Origin: Paramecium tetraurelia
Lineage: Eukaryota > Ciliophora > Oligohymenophorea > Peniculida > Parameciidae
NCBI RefSeq assembly: GCF_000165425.1
Contig: NW_001799577.1
Location: forward strand, 62,001 to 126,000
Direction: 5' to 3'
DNA length: 64,000 nt
The stretch's first letter is position 1. Every line of letters starts with the position of its first letter. The position numbers and the translations under genes were made by a program. Below the pieces are notes generated by a model. That model worked only from the letters and a program-made list of their open reading frames with translations, had not been told where the DNA came from and ran no database searches. Below are positions 22,547 through 35,869 of this stretch, one piece after another.

Positions 22547-24276
22547 ATGGAAATTTAAGACAACAATATTCCCAATCTCTAAAATGTACCCATAGTTACT
22601 GGGCAGCCAGTGTAATAGGAAGAACAGATCATCTTGACTAAGGTTAATGCTGATATAGAGACGAAAAAACACGTGTGCATTCATTGGTGCTTATTTTTTG
22701 TTCTGGTTACTATTTTTGTGTTGACATCTGTCTTTATGCCAGACTCAACTAAATATGTATAGATGGAATATCCTTGCTTATAAAAAGGCGAACCCCCTTT
22801 GGGATAAGAATCTTGGTTTGAAGAGAACAAATAATTATTGTAAATTTTAAATTAGATTCTAATAGTTGCAATCAAAGTGGGACCAACTATACAGTTATTA
22901 GAAAATTGGGTTAAAAGAATCAATTTTTAATAATCTATGGGCAATTCAGTTTTTCTACTCCTCAAGGATTTTAAATCTCCTACATCAATTATACAGCTAC
23001 GTTATTTGGATTAACCTAAGATCAACAAAAAACAGGGAATCTAACGGAGAATCTCATAACAAGTAAAGATCACTCAATAACATCTAATTGTTAAACAAAT
23101 TATGATGAAAGTGAGGTAGAAAATGAAGATTTTCAAGAAAATCAAGAAAATAATCGACCTAGTGGAAATAGATTATTATAAAGAGGTGGCAATAATCCTC
23201 CACCTCCTCCTCCTCAACAGAATTATTAAGGCGACTATGATGCTTAAATTTGCGATTGGAATGTTTTGGTATACGTTCCAATTCTAGATTATCACGACTA
23301 CCTCTTTGTTATCGATTTCAGATAAATTAATATGACAAGTTAAGCCAAAATAGTCTTAGAAGGAGTAACTGTTGATCCAAGTTACTCAGATTCAGTCTTG
23401 GCAGTGAGATATACCTTTTTTGCATTTTCAGTACTCACACTAGCACTTTTTGGATACAGAATCAAACAATTGGCTATGCATAATTGGGTCATTGAACAAA
23501 AGTTTGTGGTAGTTTTAAGTTTTCTTTTGCCTTGGTTTAATGACCCTCTCTATGCGGCTACTTTATTGGCTCCAAACAGAGTCACTGCTGTGATCGGAGT
23601 CATATTCTTCAGTAATTTCATCTGTTGTCTCTTCCTTTATTGGCTTGTACTCTATCACAGAATTGTGGTTGAGAATGGAAGTAAAAACAGCGCTTCGCTC
23701 ACTAAACCTAAGGTTTTGGTTTGTGGTCTTTTATGGCTGTTTTTTGTGGTCTCTTATTCAATCTTGGTGATTCAATATACCAAAGACCCCACTACTAGTT
23801 TTGATGACTTCCATCACAGAGCCTACATGGCATTTAAGGTGCTCTCATTCTTATTTTCGTTTGCTATTTTTGTGTATTTACTAAAATACCTGATTCAGTT
23901 TTGTAAATGTTATGAGACTAGACTGTGGCGATATAAGCTGATTGGATTGTTCAACATATTTTTTATGATGTGTTTGGGATTGTTCATTTTATCTGGATCT
24001 TTTGAAATCTATAATCTCACTGGAACGGAAGTGCTTATTTCCATAAGTATATTAAATTTGTACATCTATTATCAATAATACTTGTGGAGTCCCAGCAAGA
24101 AGGGACTAGCAGAATAGTCCCATTCTGATTAGAACATGATGGTCAGTAATAGGGATTATGAAGAATTGGAACTTGACAACATCCACATCAATTAGGCCAA
24201 TGTTGTGGATGATAAATTCTAGGGTGTGGATGAAAAATTCTAGGTGGAGGATGACAAGGTTATGTTGCCTGAATGA
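22547..24276 (+). CDS. Seven-transmembrane protein, Wntless/TMEM181 type
   Basis: One 26-nt intron gives 567 codons. An N-terminal signal anchor (WCLFFVLVTIFVLTSVF) precedes a luminal domain of ~220 residues that includes an acidic, Pro-rich loop (NNPPPPPPQQN). Seven membrane segments follow, beginning AVRYTFFAFSVLTLALFGYR; the diagnostic block WVIEQKFVVVLSFLLPWFND is close to the 'SIEQKW..LLL...YNDP' region of TMEM181/Wntless. The cytosolic tail is acidic (DDKFQGVDEKFQVEDDK). Wntless carries Wnt ligands in animals; ciliates have no Wnts, so cargo-receptor or sorting roles are more likely. It begins 35 bp after the AGC kinase stop. Confidence 0.85.
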
Positions 24277-24325
24277 TAATATATATATATATTCAAAATC
24301 ATTTTTTAATAATTAAATCTTAAAC

Positions 24326-24852
24326 ATGAAAGAAATAAAAAGTGATTCCTTGTCACATACTACATTTTAAGATCAAAGCACAACAGACCTCATCATCCAA
24401 CAACAACTATCTCAACTAACCAAATAGAAGCAGCGGCAGAATCAAAAGACTGTTAAGAAGGAGAAGATCAATAAATTTAAGAATTGGAGTTAAGAAGACA
24501 CCAAGAAATTTTTTAGAAGTCTCCAACTATTTGGAACTGATTTCTACATGATCAATTATTTGTTCAATGACAGAACCAGAACCCAACTAAAGGTACTTCT
24601 ATTCATTGATTATTCCCCTAGCGTAAATTCAAGAAGGAGAGAAATAATGCTGAACTCCAAGCCTCCTTGAAAAAATGCAGAAGAACAAAAATTATGAAAT
24701 TGAAAGAGAGGTTGTCTATTTTAAAGACTGAGCATCAATAAATCAATAAGGCTGAAACCTTAACTTAATTCACCAGGAAGAGATTCGAATCACTGGCTAG
24801 TGTAGATAGTTTGGATATATAACTTGTGGAAGAACTCCGACATTTAGAATGA
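24326..24852 (+). CDS. BDP1: Minimal TFIIIB subunit Bdp1 (extended SANT domain)
   Basis: RNA polymerase III initiation factor subunit. One 29-nt intron gives only 165 codons. The centre is a Bdp1-type SANT domain: FKNWSQEDTKKFFRSLQLFG, then TDFYMINYLFNDRTRTQLKR and KFKKERNN, matching 'W(S/T)xEEtxkFYxaLsxfGTDFsmI...F..R.r.qlKnKFkkEe'. The rest is short: ~70 N-terminal residues rich in Gln/Lys and a basic helical tail (RTKIMKLKERLSIL). Yeast and human Bdp1 are far longer, so this looks like the conserved core alone. The stop TGA overlaps the next gene's ATG (ATGA at 24849-24852). Confidence 0.88.
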
Positions 24853-27683
24853 CTTCTGTTATTAGTTTGTTTAATTAAGGCTCATATCAAGCCAACCACT
24901 ATTATTTTAACAACGCAACCAATAAAATATAATTAATGAACATTCTTTATCAACGCATATACAATCAGTTCTCAATCATCGCTCCTTCCAATTTGACCCA
25001 ACAATTGGAATCCATTCAAGTGGACAAAGAATACATCACCAACATCACAGTCATTGTAGGCACACATGAATGTAAAAAGAAAACCCATCATTTAAGAATC
25101 AATGATTAAATGCTCTTAAAGATCGAGAAGGATTCTGCTAAACCTCCAATCACAGACTTGTCATTCTATTATCTTGACCTTCACGATTCAAAGTTAAAGT
25201 TGACTCACGATCTCCACATCTGCACTATCCAAGAAGATGATTCCAAATGGCATTACCAAAATGGCAATCTAGATTTCACTTACGATCTCTCCAAAGTCTT
25301 TGGCTACTCATCCAATCATAAGACAGCCTTAATACTCTGCTATAAAACCGATCCAATGCAAGATCCTTGGAGTGATCTCATCCTCATATCCAAGAACCAG
25401 CTTCCCCCAGAGGGATTTTACAAGTTGCCCCAATCCATACAGAATTCCTACCTAGCCTATTCATTGGCCAATACATACCACTCAGCCAAATACCAATTTG
25501 AAATCACTGACTCATACCCCCAAAATAACGATAAACCAGAATTGGCTATGTTTTGCTTTCCCAATGGCATATCCCTATATAGGAATAACTAATTCCCAAA
25601 ATACAATCACTACATTTTGACATCAGAAACTGGAGAACGAACTTATTGTACTGCATTAATATTTTGTGAATAAAATTTGAAAGGTTTTCATGAAATGGCT
25701 ATTGTGTTATCATCCAATTATTGCTATTCAGAATAATCATTGGAATTGCTTAAAAATTTATATTAAATTTATATTGCTAAAAATGTTTTACCTTTAGAAA
25801 GATACATTTGTAATATAGTTGATGAAATTGTTCTTCCTCAGGATCCAGCTGAAACTTATATTTATAATGGGGCCAAACAGATATTCTTCTTTTAATCAAA
25901 CTGTTTTCCATTATGCTCAAATCAAGCCTTTCAATGTCTATTTGCAGTCTTAAACAAAAAGAACATTGTCTTGTTATATTTCGCTTTACTTTATGAGAAG
26001 AAAATCTAGCTCATCAGTTCCAAACCTGTAATCAGTTCATTGGTCATTGAAGCCTTGTTGACTCTCCTATACCCTTTTGAATTCACCCACATTTTGATCT
26101 CTAATTTACCCGAAGATCTAGAATAATATCTTGAAGCTCCCCTTCCTTACTTAATTGGGATTAACAAAAAACAAGCTGAAAAGTATCCAGACGCTATTCA
26201 AGTCTTCTTGGATTCAAATAATATCAAGCAGAGTCAAACAATTGATGTTCCTGAAGATATTTTTGATAAGTTTGTTTTAAAACTAAAGGAATTTGACAAA
26301 TACTACAATCCAGGACTAATAGAGACAATTGGTGATGCTTTCCCTATGCCCAGAGAAGATGAGTTAGAAATGATTGATCAATATCAAGTAAGAGAAGTGT
26401 TCTTAAGATTCAATATTTTCTTATTACAAGACTACAAGAAGTTTATTGATAAGTAAGTTTTCAAAGAGAAGTTGTTTGTCAAAAGCAAATAAAGGATCAA
26501 GCAATTTTTGGAACCCTTTATGGAGACTAGGCTATTTACATTTTTTATCCAAGTGAGGATGTAACTCTCACAAAATGATAGTTAATTAGAGTATTTTGAT
26601 GATTGTCTTAAAAATCCTAAGGGCGATCATTTCACTCTCCCAGTATAGATTTTCAAAGATTATTTGAAACCCAACGACGAGGGCTTTAAGAAGGATAAAC
26701 ACTTTTAATATTGTACATTCCCTCTCAAACTCAACGACTAATTCTTTTCAAAACCCAGATTAGAATTCCTGAAACATGAAAATCCATTTTCTGTTTATCT
26801 GTTTCCGAAGACCTAAATAGATATCCTCAGATTTGAGTTGGCTCACATCTACAAACAGTGGTTTAGATTCTTGGTCTATAGGATAGAAGAAGGTAAGATA
26901 GACCTTAAGGATTTGGTTAAATACAGTATTCATCTCTTAAAGGAAATGAAATAGAATAATTTGTATATTGATTCCGATATCTTCAAGTATGCTATGATTG
27001 CTTGTGCTCATTATCAAATGAATGATTTGGCATTGTAATTTATATAGTAGATGAGACTATTGGGCTATCAGAAATAGATTTAAATATATCAATATTATTT
27101 TTAGACTTTACAAAACCATAAAAAATAGAAGAAGGCTCAACAAGTCATTCAATAAACTACCAATCCTAGTAGCAGATCTTTGAGTAATAGACAATCAGAT
27201 TACAAATTTTATTTGGATGCCAAATGTCCCAGATGTGGTAGACGATATGCAATAGAGGATATCTTGGCTTCATTCATATAAGACAATATGGAATGCAAAT
27301 CTAACGGTACATTGGGGTGTAATAATAAATTTGATGTCTAATTATTTTTCAATGACAAGGTTCATTATCTAAAGAAGCCATCCAAAATAGAGAAAGAGGA
27401 TAAAATTATTAATATGTATTACTTCTATCTGATTGGATTACCATATCGATTTGTCAAGAATCAATCAGATGATGACATCGTATATAGTTCAAAAAAGATA
27501 CCGATTTATGTAGATTATGGAGGTCTTTATACCGATGAAAATGACGAATGCCCCACTAATTATATCTTGAAGGTGGTGCTTGAAGTGTTTGGGATGTTTA
27601 TGGAAAGAATGAGGGAAATCATACAAAAATAGGAAATACCAAAAGGGAAGCATCAGAGGAGAGTGTCTGACTTATCAGATTGA
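24849..27683 (+). CDS. DENN-domain protein, DENND4-like Rab exchange factor
   Basis: Intronless, 944 codons. The tripartite DENN module is recognisable: upstream part (ELAMFCFPNGISLYRNNQF, TSETGERTYCTALIFCEQN), central part (IVLLYFALLYEKKIQLISSK, ALLTLLYPFEFTHILISNLP, YLEAPLPYLIGI) and downstream helices. A C-terminal PPR-like helical pair (YAMIACAHYQMNDLALQFI) and a zinc-binding-like segment (CPRCGRRYAIEDI...C...C) resemble DENND4. These proteins activate Rab10/Rab8-type GTPases on traffic routes. The ATG at 24849 is the first in frame and overlaps the Bdp1 stop; the next in-frame ATG (24936) would shorten the protein by 29 residues. Confidence 0.88.
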
Positions 27684-28066
27684 ATATATATCATATATAT
27701 ATTGCATCATAAATTGTTATTATATATGATGGAAAAATATTGTTTTGATAAATTGGAATATTCTAAATTACAGTATTTTAATTAATTAATTTATTTGAAT
27801 AAAATAATATGCTCTATCATGTATGATAGAACCCAATTTATTTTTGATCTGTGCTTTGTTAATCAAAATGACACTTAAGATTCGTTTGATTAGTTGTCAT
27901 AACGAAAATTGATAATTTAACTAGATTGTATAAGTTAATTAAAAAGTAATGCTATTTGGGTATTAAATATTGAAGTGGTAATATTTAGTGAATGACGGAA
28001 AATGATAGATTTCTTATGTGAGTGATTCTATAAATATGAAAAAATTGTTTAATAATTATTTATAAA
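27684..28066. other. Intergenic, upstream of PKG
   Basis: 383 bp of AT-rich DNA with short TA runs just after the DENN stop. No coding frame, RNA gene or repeat recognised; presumed PKG promoter. Confidence 0.4.
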
Positions 28067-30547
28067 ATGGGAGTTTGTATAAGTAACAACCAATCAGCAT
28101 AAACCGAAATTGCAATTGAGTAAATGCTTCCGTCATAATTGATTAAGCCTAATCAATCCTTGTCTAATTCAGTGGTGGAAGTAGATAAATATCGGAACTA
28201 TAATAGCTGCGGAGAGGAGAGAGGAAGCGTTAAGCCAAAATAGAGGTAGCTGAGGAACAAACTCATGAGAATGTAAGTAAATAACAAAAAGAGAAAAGTC
28301 CCTTTGACTTTCAAATGATTTTGAATGCATTTGGCAATCATTTTATGTTTGCTCAAATGGATAATAATGACAAGTAATGATAATGGTAATTCAGAGCAAA
28401 ACTGATAGAGGAAATGTATTATGTTACAACGAAAGATTAGGAGTTCATATTTAAGCAGGGGGAGAAGGCAACATTATTTTTCATAATTGGTAGATTTGAT
28501 AATTTATGAAGAACGAGGCTAATGTTAGATAATAATAAATGGGGAGAAAAAGAGGATATTGAAGCCATCTGAATTTTTCGGAGAATTGGCTTTGATGTAT
28601 CATGCTCCCCGTTCAGCTTCTGTGTGTGCAATTGGAGATTGCGGATTTTGGGTTTTAGAGAGGAATAAGTTTAGAAAGGCAGTTGAAGATATCTAGCAAA
28701 AGGCTTATGAAACCAATAGAGAATTTCTCATTTAAGTAAAATTCTTTGGTAAAATTGTCGGTCATCATAGATTTCATGACTGAAGAATAGAGAGATAGCA
28801 TTGCAAATGTCTTAATCACATTAAAATTCAAGTAAGGAGAATCTATAGTAAATGAGGGTGATATGGCAAATTCATTTTATATCATTTAGAAAGGAACTGT
28901 TCAAGTGATCAAGTAAGGACAAATCTTAAGGCAAATGAATCAAGGAGAGTCTTTTGGTGAATAAGCTCTATTTGGGAATTGCGTAAGAGGGGCAACAGTC
29001 AAAGCACACGATTCAGATGTCAATCTCTTATCTTTAAGTAGAGAGGACATTACAACTATCTTGGGAGAGAAGATTCAGGTACAGTATTAGTATTATTTAG
29101 TCACATAGTTAATTATTTACACCAATATGCAGAAATGGGCATTTGAAAAACACCCATAATTAAGGGATTTAACTAAAATGCAAATCTAAAAGATTGTTTC
29201 AAATTTCAAGATCAAAACATATGAGAGTAATGATTACATCTTTAAAATCAATTAATTGGTGGATAAATTGATTATTATCCTTGATGGACAATTGGAATTT
29301 GAAGGTCAATTATATAACAATGGTTAACTCTTTGGAGATAAATATTTATAAATGGATGAGCAAAAGAGAAAAATAAATAATGACATTAAAACTACGAGAA
29401 AAACTACATTGTCAGAACTTTCCTATCATTAATTCTTTGAATGCATAGGTGGGAAATTGGAAATTGTTGTTAAGAAAAACAAGGATCGCTTTAATTATAT
29501 TTCGAGCTCAATCGAAAAAAGATAAAGCAATTACTCCTTGCTTACCTTAGAAGATTTCATCGGATTAAAATTACTAGGGGAAGGAACCTTTGGAAATGCT
29601 TATCTAGTTAAGGATATACCCTAATAAAGTATGCATGTCATGAAATGTGTCCCTAAAGTCAATGTCATTGCAAACAATACAGAGAGACATATCAAAAACG
29701 AGAAATATGTGTTAGAATTGCTTCATCATTCGAATTTAGTGTGTTTTCGTAGATCGTTTAAGGATTAGAATTACATATACTTATTAACAGAGTACATTCA
29801 GGGGAAGGAATTGTTTCATGTGATTAGGGAAATTGGACTATTGAATTCCTATGAAACCTAGTTTTATATTGCTTAAATGATAACCATCTTAGAGAAAATG
29901 CATTCCCAAAATATTATTTATAGAGATGTCAAACCAGAAAATTTTATAGTTATGGAAAATGGTTACATCAAATTGATTGATATGGGTACTGCCAAGGTCT
30001 TAAAGTCAAAGGCCTCCAAAACTTATACAGTTGTTGGGACTCCCCATTACATGTCTCCGGATATCTTGAAGGGTAAGGGTTACAGTTTTTCAACCGATCT
30101 TTGGTCCTTAGGGATTTGCTTCTATGAACTTATGTGTGGAGAAGTGCCATTTGGTGGAGATGAAGAAGACGACCCGTATTTTATTCTCTTATCTAGATTT
30201 ATTATAGAGGAAGCCATTTTAAATGGGAAATTGGAGTATCCCCAAATCTTGAAGGATTTCAAGGCTATCAAATTAATGGATCAATTGATGAATCGGACAC
30301 CTGAATTGAGATTGGGAGGGTCTTATGATGCCTTGAAAGTGCATCCTTGGTTCGATGGCTTCTAGTGGGTAATCTTGGATCATTATAAATAAAGGAAGAT
30401 TTAGAGGCTTCGCTGATAAAACCACCATACATTCCGAAATTATAGTAAATGGCCTATGAACATATGCCATTTCTAGACATGATCAAAAGAGATACTAGCC
30501 CAGAAATGATTTGCACTTAATAGGTTGACTGGGATCAAGACTTTTGA
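28067..30547 (+). CDS. cGMP-dependent protein kinase (PKG)
   Basis: Introns of 26, 21, 28, 22 and 26 nt give 785 codons. Order: MGVCISNNQS start (Gly2 could be myristoylated, Cys4 acylated), a helical linker, then cyclic-nucleotide domains. The first has a full phosphate cassette FGELALMYHAPRSASV, the second FGEQALFGNCVRGATV; a third is degenerate (LFGDKYLQ without the Arg). The kinase domain has GEGTFGNAYL, catalytic lysine in VMKCV, YRDVKPENF and GTPHYMSPD. The metal-binding motif reads D-M-G (29979-29987) instead of D-F-G. The end, DWDQDF, matches the 'WDxDF' terminus of PKGs. In ciliates cGMP kinases act in ciliary beating and exocytosis signalling. Confidence 0.93.
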
Positions 30548-30708
30548 AAGTATTTCTCACCAGAATGATAGGTCTTTTCTTATATTTTTTATCAACATAT
30601 TTTAGCTACTCTTACTTCCAACATATTTTATTATTATATAATTTATACCACAAGAATTTATCAACTGAAATATATTGAGATTGGTTAGTTTATATAATAA
30701 TAAAAATT

Positions 30709-31104
30709 ATGTATTAAAGAAAGAGGGTTAAAACTGTCTTAGATTACAATAAAATCGAAAGAGATCTGCCCAAGTGCGAATTATCTGAATAAGAAAAATC
30801 CATTGTGGGTTAAGCCATACGAGAAAGAAAGTTTAATCTAAGAACAAGGATCAAATCAGTTAACTCGAAAGCAGAACTCTGCAAAAATTATAGAGAATAT
30901 GAGGATAAGATGAAACTCTCAATTGCTTAAATTGTTGATTACGAATACAAATAATCTAAATAAAGTGTGTCAACTGTAAAACATAAAGGTTAATTTACAA
31001 CAATATTTTCCATTCAAAAACCAAAGTATGACCCATCTATTGTCTATGGATCATAAAATAATAGAAGAGTGGTTCAAATAAAGGAAATACTTAGAAAGCT
31101 ATGA
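30709..31104 (+). CDS. Unrecognised small basic protein
   Basis: Intronless, 131 codons. Starts MYQRKRVKTVLDYNKIERDL. Largely helical in character, with many Lys/Arg and Glu residues (SEQEKSIVGQAIRERKFN, RTRIKSVNSKAELC, EDKMKLSIAQIVDYEYK), and a C-terminal half of less regular sequence ending IKEILRKL. No signal peptide, membrane segment or known motif. The frame contains ten TAA codons read as Gln. Placed between PKG and CDPK on the same strand, with 160 bp upstream. Confidence 0.6.
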
Positions 31105-31622
31105 TTAATTAATTTTAAATTTAATCATATACTACAATCCATAACCATCTTGTGTTTCTCAATTTTGTTGTTTAGAGTGGAGAAAAGAATTTCTTCATTT
31201 TAATTTTAGTTAAGAAAGAGTCCAAAAAGGAGTCTTTCAAAATTCCTATTCATATTGATATATGAATAAAAGTAACTCTTCTAAAAGAGTTATGAATGTA
31301 TTTTTTTAATATCTTTTAAATAACTTGAAAATAAATAAAGTTTCAGTGATGTTCAAAGTACTCAAATGTCTTAATAGTACATAGTGTCAAATTTATTATC
31401 AGTATTATAGATGTTAAATAAATAAAATTAAGTAATCACATTAAGATTCCCATGTAAAATTAATGTAATTGAGATTTCAGTGTTCTCTTTTAGTCAATTT
31501 ATTCAAGTATTTTTTGAAGAAAAGGAGATGAAATATCTTACAAAAAGATGGATATAATAAATAGATATATATATGTTTTAATTAATAATTAAATAAATAA
31601 ATCAAAAAATAATAAACATATC
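31105..31622. other. Intergenic, upstream of CDPK, with one small hairpin
   Basis: 518 bp, AT-rich. The only structure noticed is a perfect 8-bp stem TAACTCTT/AAGAGTTA with a CTAA loop at 31273-31292. No coding-like frame. Could be a transcription-end signal of the small gene upstream or chance. Confidence 0.35.
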
Positions 31623-33204
<1,582 letters not shown>

Positions 33205-33235
33205 TCAATTATTTTATTATTATAAATTTATTAAT

Positions 33236-34031
33236 ATGACAGAGCCCAAAGCACAATATGACGAGTTGTATAAAAGTATATTATTCGATTTTTCTTAGTT
33301 ATTTTGGTTGGGGATTCAAGTGTGGGGAAGACTAGTTTTTTGATTCGGTAGGAATTTAAATTCAAATTAGATTAACCAAAAATGTTATAAAAAAATAATC
33401 ACTACCTACAATAGGAGTTGAATACGCAGCCTAATCCATATTACTTGCAGATGTGGACAAGATAGTAAAATCTGTGATTTGGGATACAGCTGGAGCTGAA
33501 AAATACAAAGCTATTACAACAGCCCATTATCGCAAATCCGAGGGAGCTCTGTTGTTTTATGACTTATGTGACAAGAATTCATTTGATAATGTTTTGAGTT
33601 GGCGTTAAGAAGTAATTTTAACCAATTGAGTTCCAGATCTTACAACATACAGATGATAAGATTATGATAATGTTGATAGGGAATAAACTAGATTTGTTGC
33701 AAGACAATCCTCAGAATCGATGTGTTTCTGTAGAAGAAGTAGAGCAAATCTGTTAATAATACAACATGTTATATAATGAAACCTCAGCAAAGGAAGGAAC
33801 ACAAGTGAAAGAATGCTTTGAATAATTAATTAGGAGTATGTGAAAAACTGATAATTAGAAATATATGAATCCAAATAACTAAATGTGGAAGATGAGATAC
33901 CAGGCTAAAGATATGAAATAGATGATATTAAGTCTGAGAAAAAAACACAAGAATTTGCACAACCAAATGTTTTAGCTGTTCCAATTAAATAGAATAAAGA
34001 CACTACTGACACTTGCTGTGGAACTTTTTGA
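33236..34031 (+). CDS. Rab-family GTPase with Ala in place of the catalytic Gln
   Basis: Introns of 23, 23, 19 and 23 nt give 235 codons. GTPase boxes: P-loop GDSSVGKTS, switch I threonine in PTIGVEYAA, base-binding NKLDL and ETSAK. Switch II reads WDTAGAEKY: the catalytic Gln of WDTAGQE is Ala (codon GCT at 33495-33497). In Ras/Rab proteins loss of this Gln usually cripples intrinsic GTP hydrolysis. The C-terminus ends CCGTF, a double-Cys form that could be geranylgeranylated. The region after the G domain is long and charged (VEDEIPGQRYEIDDI). The subfamily is unclear; Rab11- and Rab2-like features mix. Confidence 0.9.
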
Positions 34032-34041
34032 TTATAATTTA

Positions 34042-35869
34042 TCATTAATTAAACAACTGCTTTAATAAATCACAGCTACTTTCGATTAATGGTTTTATAG
34101 CAGGCACTGCAAAGATAGGCACTTCAAAATTCAAAAATCCATGATTTATCCCATTATATATGATCATCCTAAATTACTTATTCAACTTTCTTAATCTATT
34201 TACAAATTTTATAGTATCTCCAGTGAGACTATCCAATTCACCACACATGATTGTCATTTTAGGTAAGCTAATATTATTATACTAGTAATTACTGTTGTAA
34301 AAATGAATCCTCAGCTATCAATGGACTTAAGTAGGGATCAACATTAGGTGTTGCATTTGTATCCTTCAAGTACTCATGTAATGCTAATTTTAACACTGTA
34401 GCTGGAGCCACTTAATCAATCAAGCCTTATAATAAGTAAGGGTTGAATTAAGTAAAATCCAAATTGACAGCTGGATAAGCCATCAACAATCCATCAGGAA
34501 TTCTGACCCCATATTTGATTGCTCTGAAACAAACACCCAAAGCCATATTACCACCTGCAGAGTCTCCTGCTAAAATTATTTAATCGACTGTGATGTTAAG
34601 ATAGAACTGACTGAAATTGATGATCCATAAGTATAATTGCCATACATCCTCCAAAGCATATGGGTATCTATATTCAGGAGCCAATCTATAATCAATTGAG
34701 AATATTATAGTATCATCTCCTAAATAATTTGCCCATTTCCTTGTATAAGATTGATGACTAAATGAAGACATGGCTACCCATCCTCCACCATGAATATGTA
34801 GGACTACCTTTTTGATATTAGCATTCTTATTGTTCTATTAAATAACAGAGCTTATTTAATAATGCTCTGAACTTACTTCGACAACTTTCTAAACCAATTA
34901 GGAATAATCGACTTTTTTGTTTAAAATTACTTTATTTGCTGAAATAATCCTCACTTTTATTTTTTATTATTTTTATTTCAATGATAACTCATTGGCTTAA
35001 AGTTTATTGAATAGATCATCTACCATTTTGAAGCCCTTAAACTTCTCTTAAACATAGGTATTATTGTCATGATGGTATTTAAATTGTTAGTCTTCGAACA
35101 AAAAGGGCACATGAATTTTAAAGTGCGATTTCACCTTACAATTAGTCAGTTTCATAAAATTCTTGAAAAATGCTGAGTTGTTTTGAATACTCCATAAACC
35201 CTTAACAAATGAGAGTGATGGATTTGTGATTTCCTTGGTCTTGATATCTCTTGCTGTCTATTTCTTGACTAACATAACAGCCCCTCCCACATTCTGAACA
35301 ATCAAACTTATCAATGAATTTGAGTACTTTGTACCCAACGTACAGTAGGCTGCTCCCAGAGCTATATAATCATAAAACTGATCGAATTATTTAGACAACG
35401 ATAGTGGATCATCTAACTTATTTTAAATTTTCATCATACATTAACATATTCTATATGTCGATTTAATTAAATCCATTCCTCATCAGTTTAAGCCTTTACA
35501 AAATAAATCGTCCAAAGGCACCTTCACCACATTTGGGATGAACTCTCTTATCTAATCTATAGACACTCACATTACCAATGATAGCCTCTTGATTACGTAG
35601 TTAAAATTCAATTCATATTTTTTTATTTCCTTAACGACATCTTGACAATTAAACAGAATGTCTAGGTCTTACAAAAATGGGTGTATGATCTTGTCAGTAA
35701 TGAAGATCAGGCATTGTTCATAGAGAGGGTGATTGGCTTTATGGAGTTCTAATTCCTTCTGACACTAATTTATTTCATTGATCCATTCTTAATGACCTTC
35801 TACTTGACTTAAAAGAAGCTAGCATTTTTAGAGAAAATAAAGCGTATTGCATATTACATTATCATTCAT
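34042..35869 (-). CDS. Hormone-sensitive-lipase family esterase
   Basis: Neutral ester/lipid hydrolase. The N-terminal ~280 residues ([10 protein letters not shown]..., later GSHF-like [12 protein letters not shown]) resemble the HSL regulatory domain. The catalytic domain has the oxyanion motif HIHGGGW (34779-34793), then [20 protein letters not shown], the nucleophile elbow GDSAGGN (34551-34568), an acid in GELDSLT and the His in INHGFLN, completing Ser-Asp-His. It ends LLKQLFNQ. At least one short intron lies near 35560; others were not all placed. The gene is convergent with the Rab gene, with only 10 bp between the stop codons. Confidence 0.88.

Noticed and set aside
24326-27683. Bdp1 and DENN as one fused gene
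   Set aside because: Bdp1 ends at TGA and DENN begins in another frame with its own ATG; no 19-35 nt intron removes the stop and links the frames.
31273-31292. 8-bp hairpin as a regulatory RNA element or intrinsic terminator
   Set aside because: Nuclear ciliate genes do not use intrinsic terminators, and an 8-bp stem in such AT-rich DNA is expected by chance.
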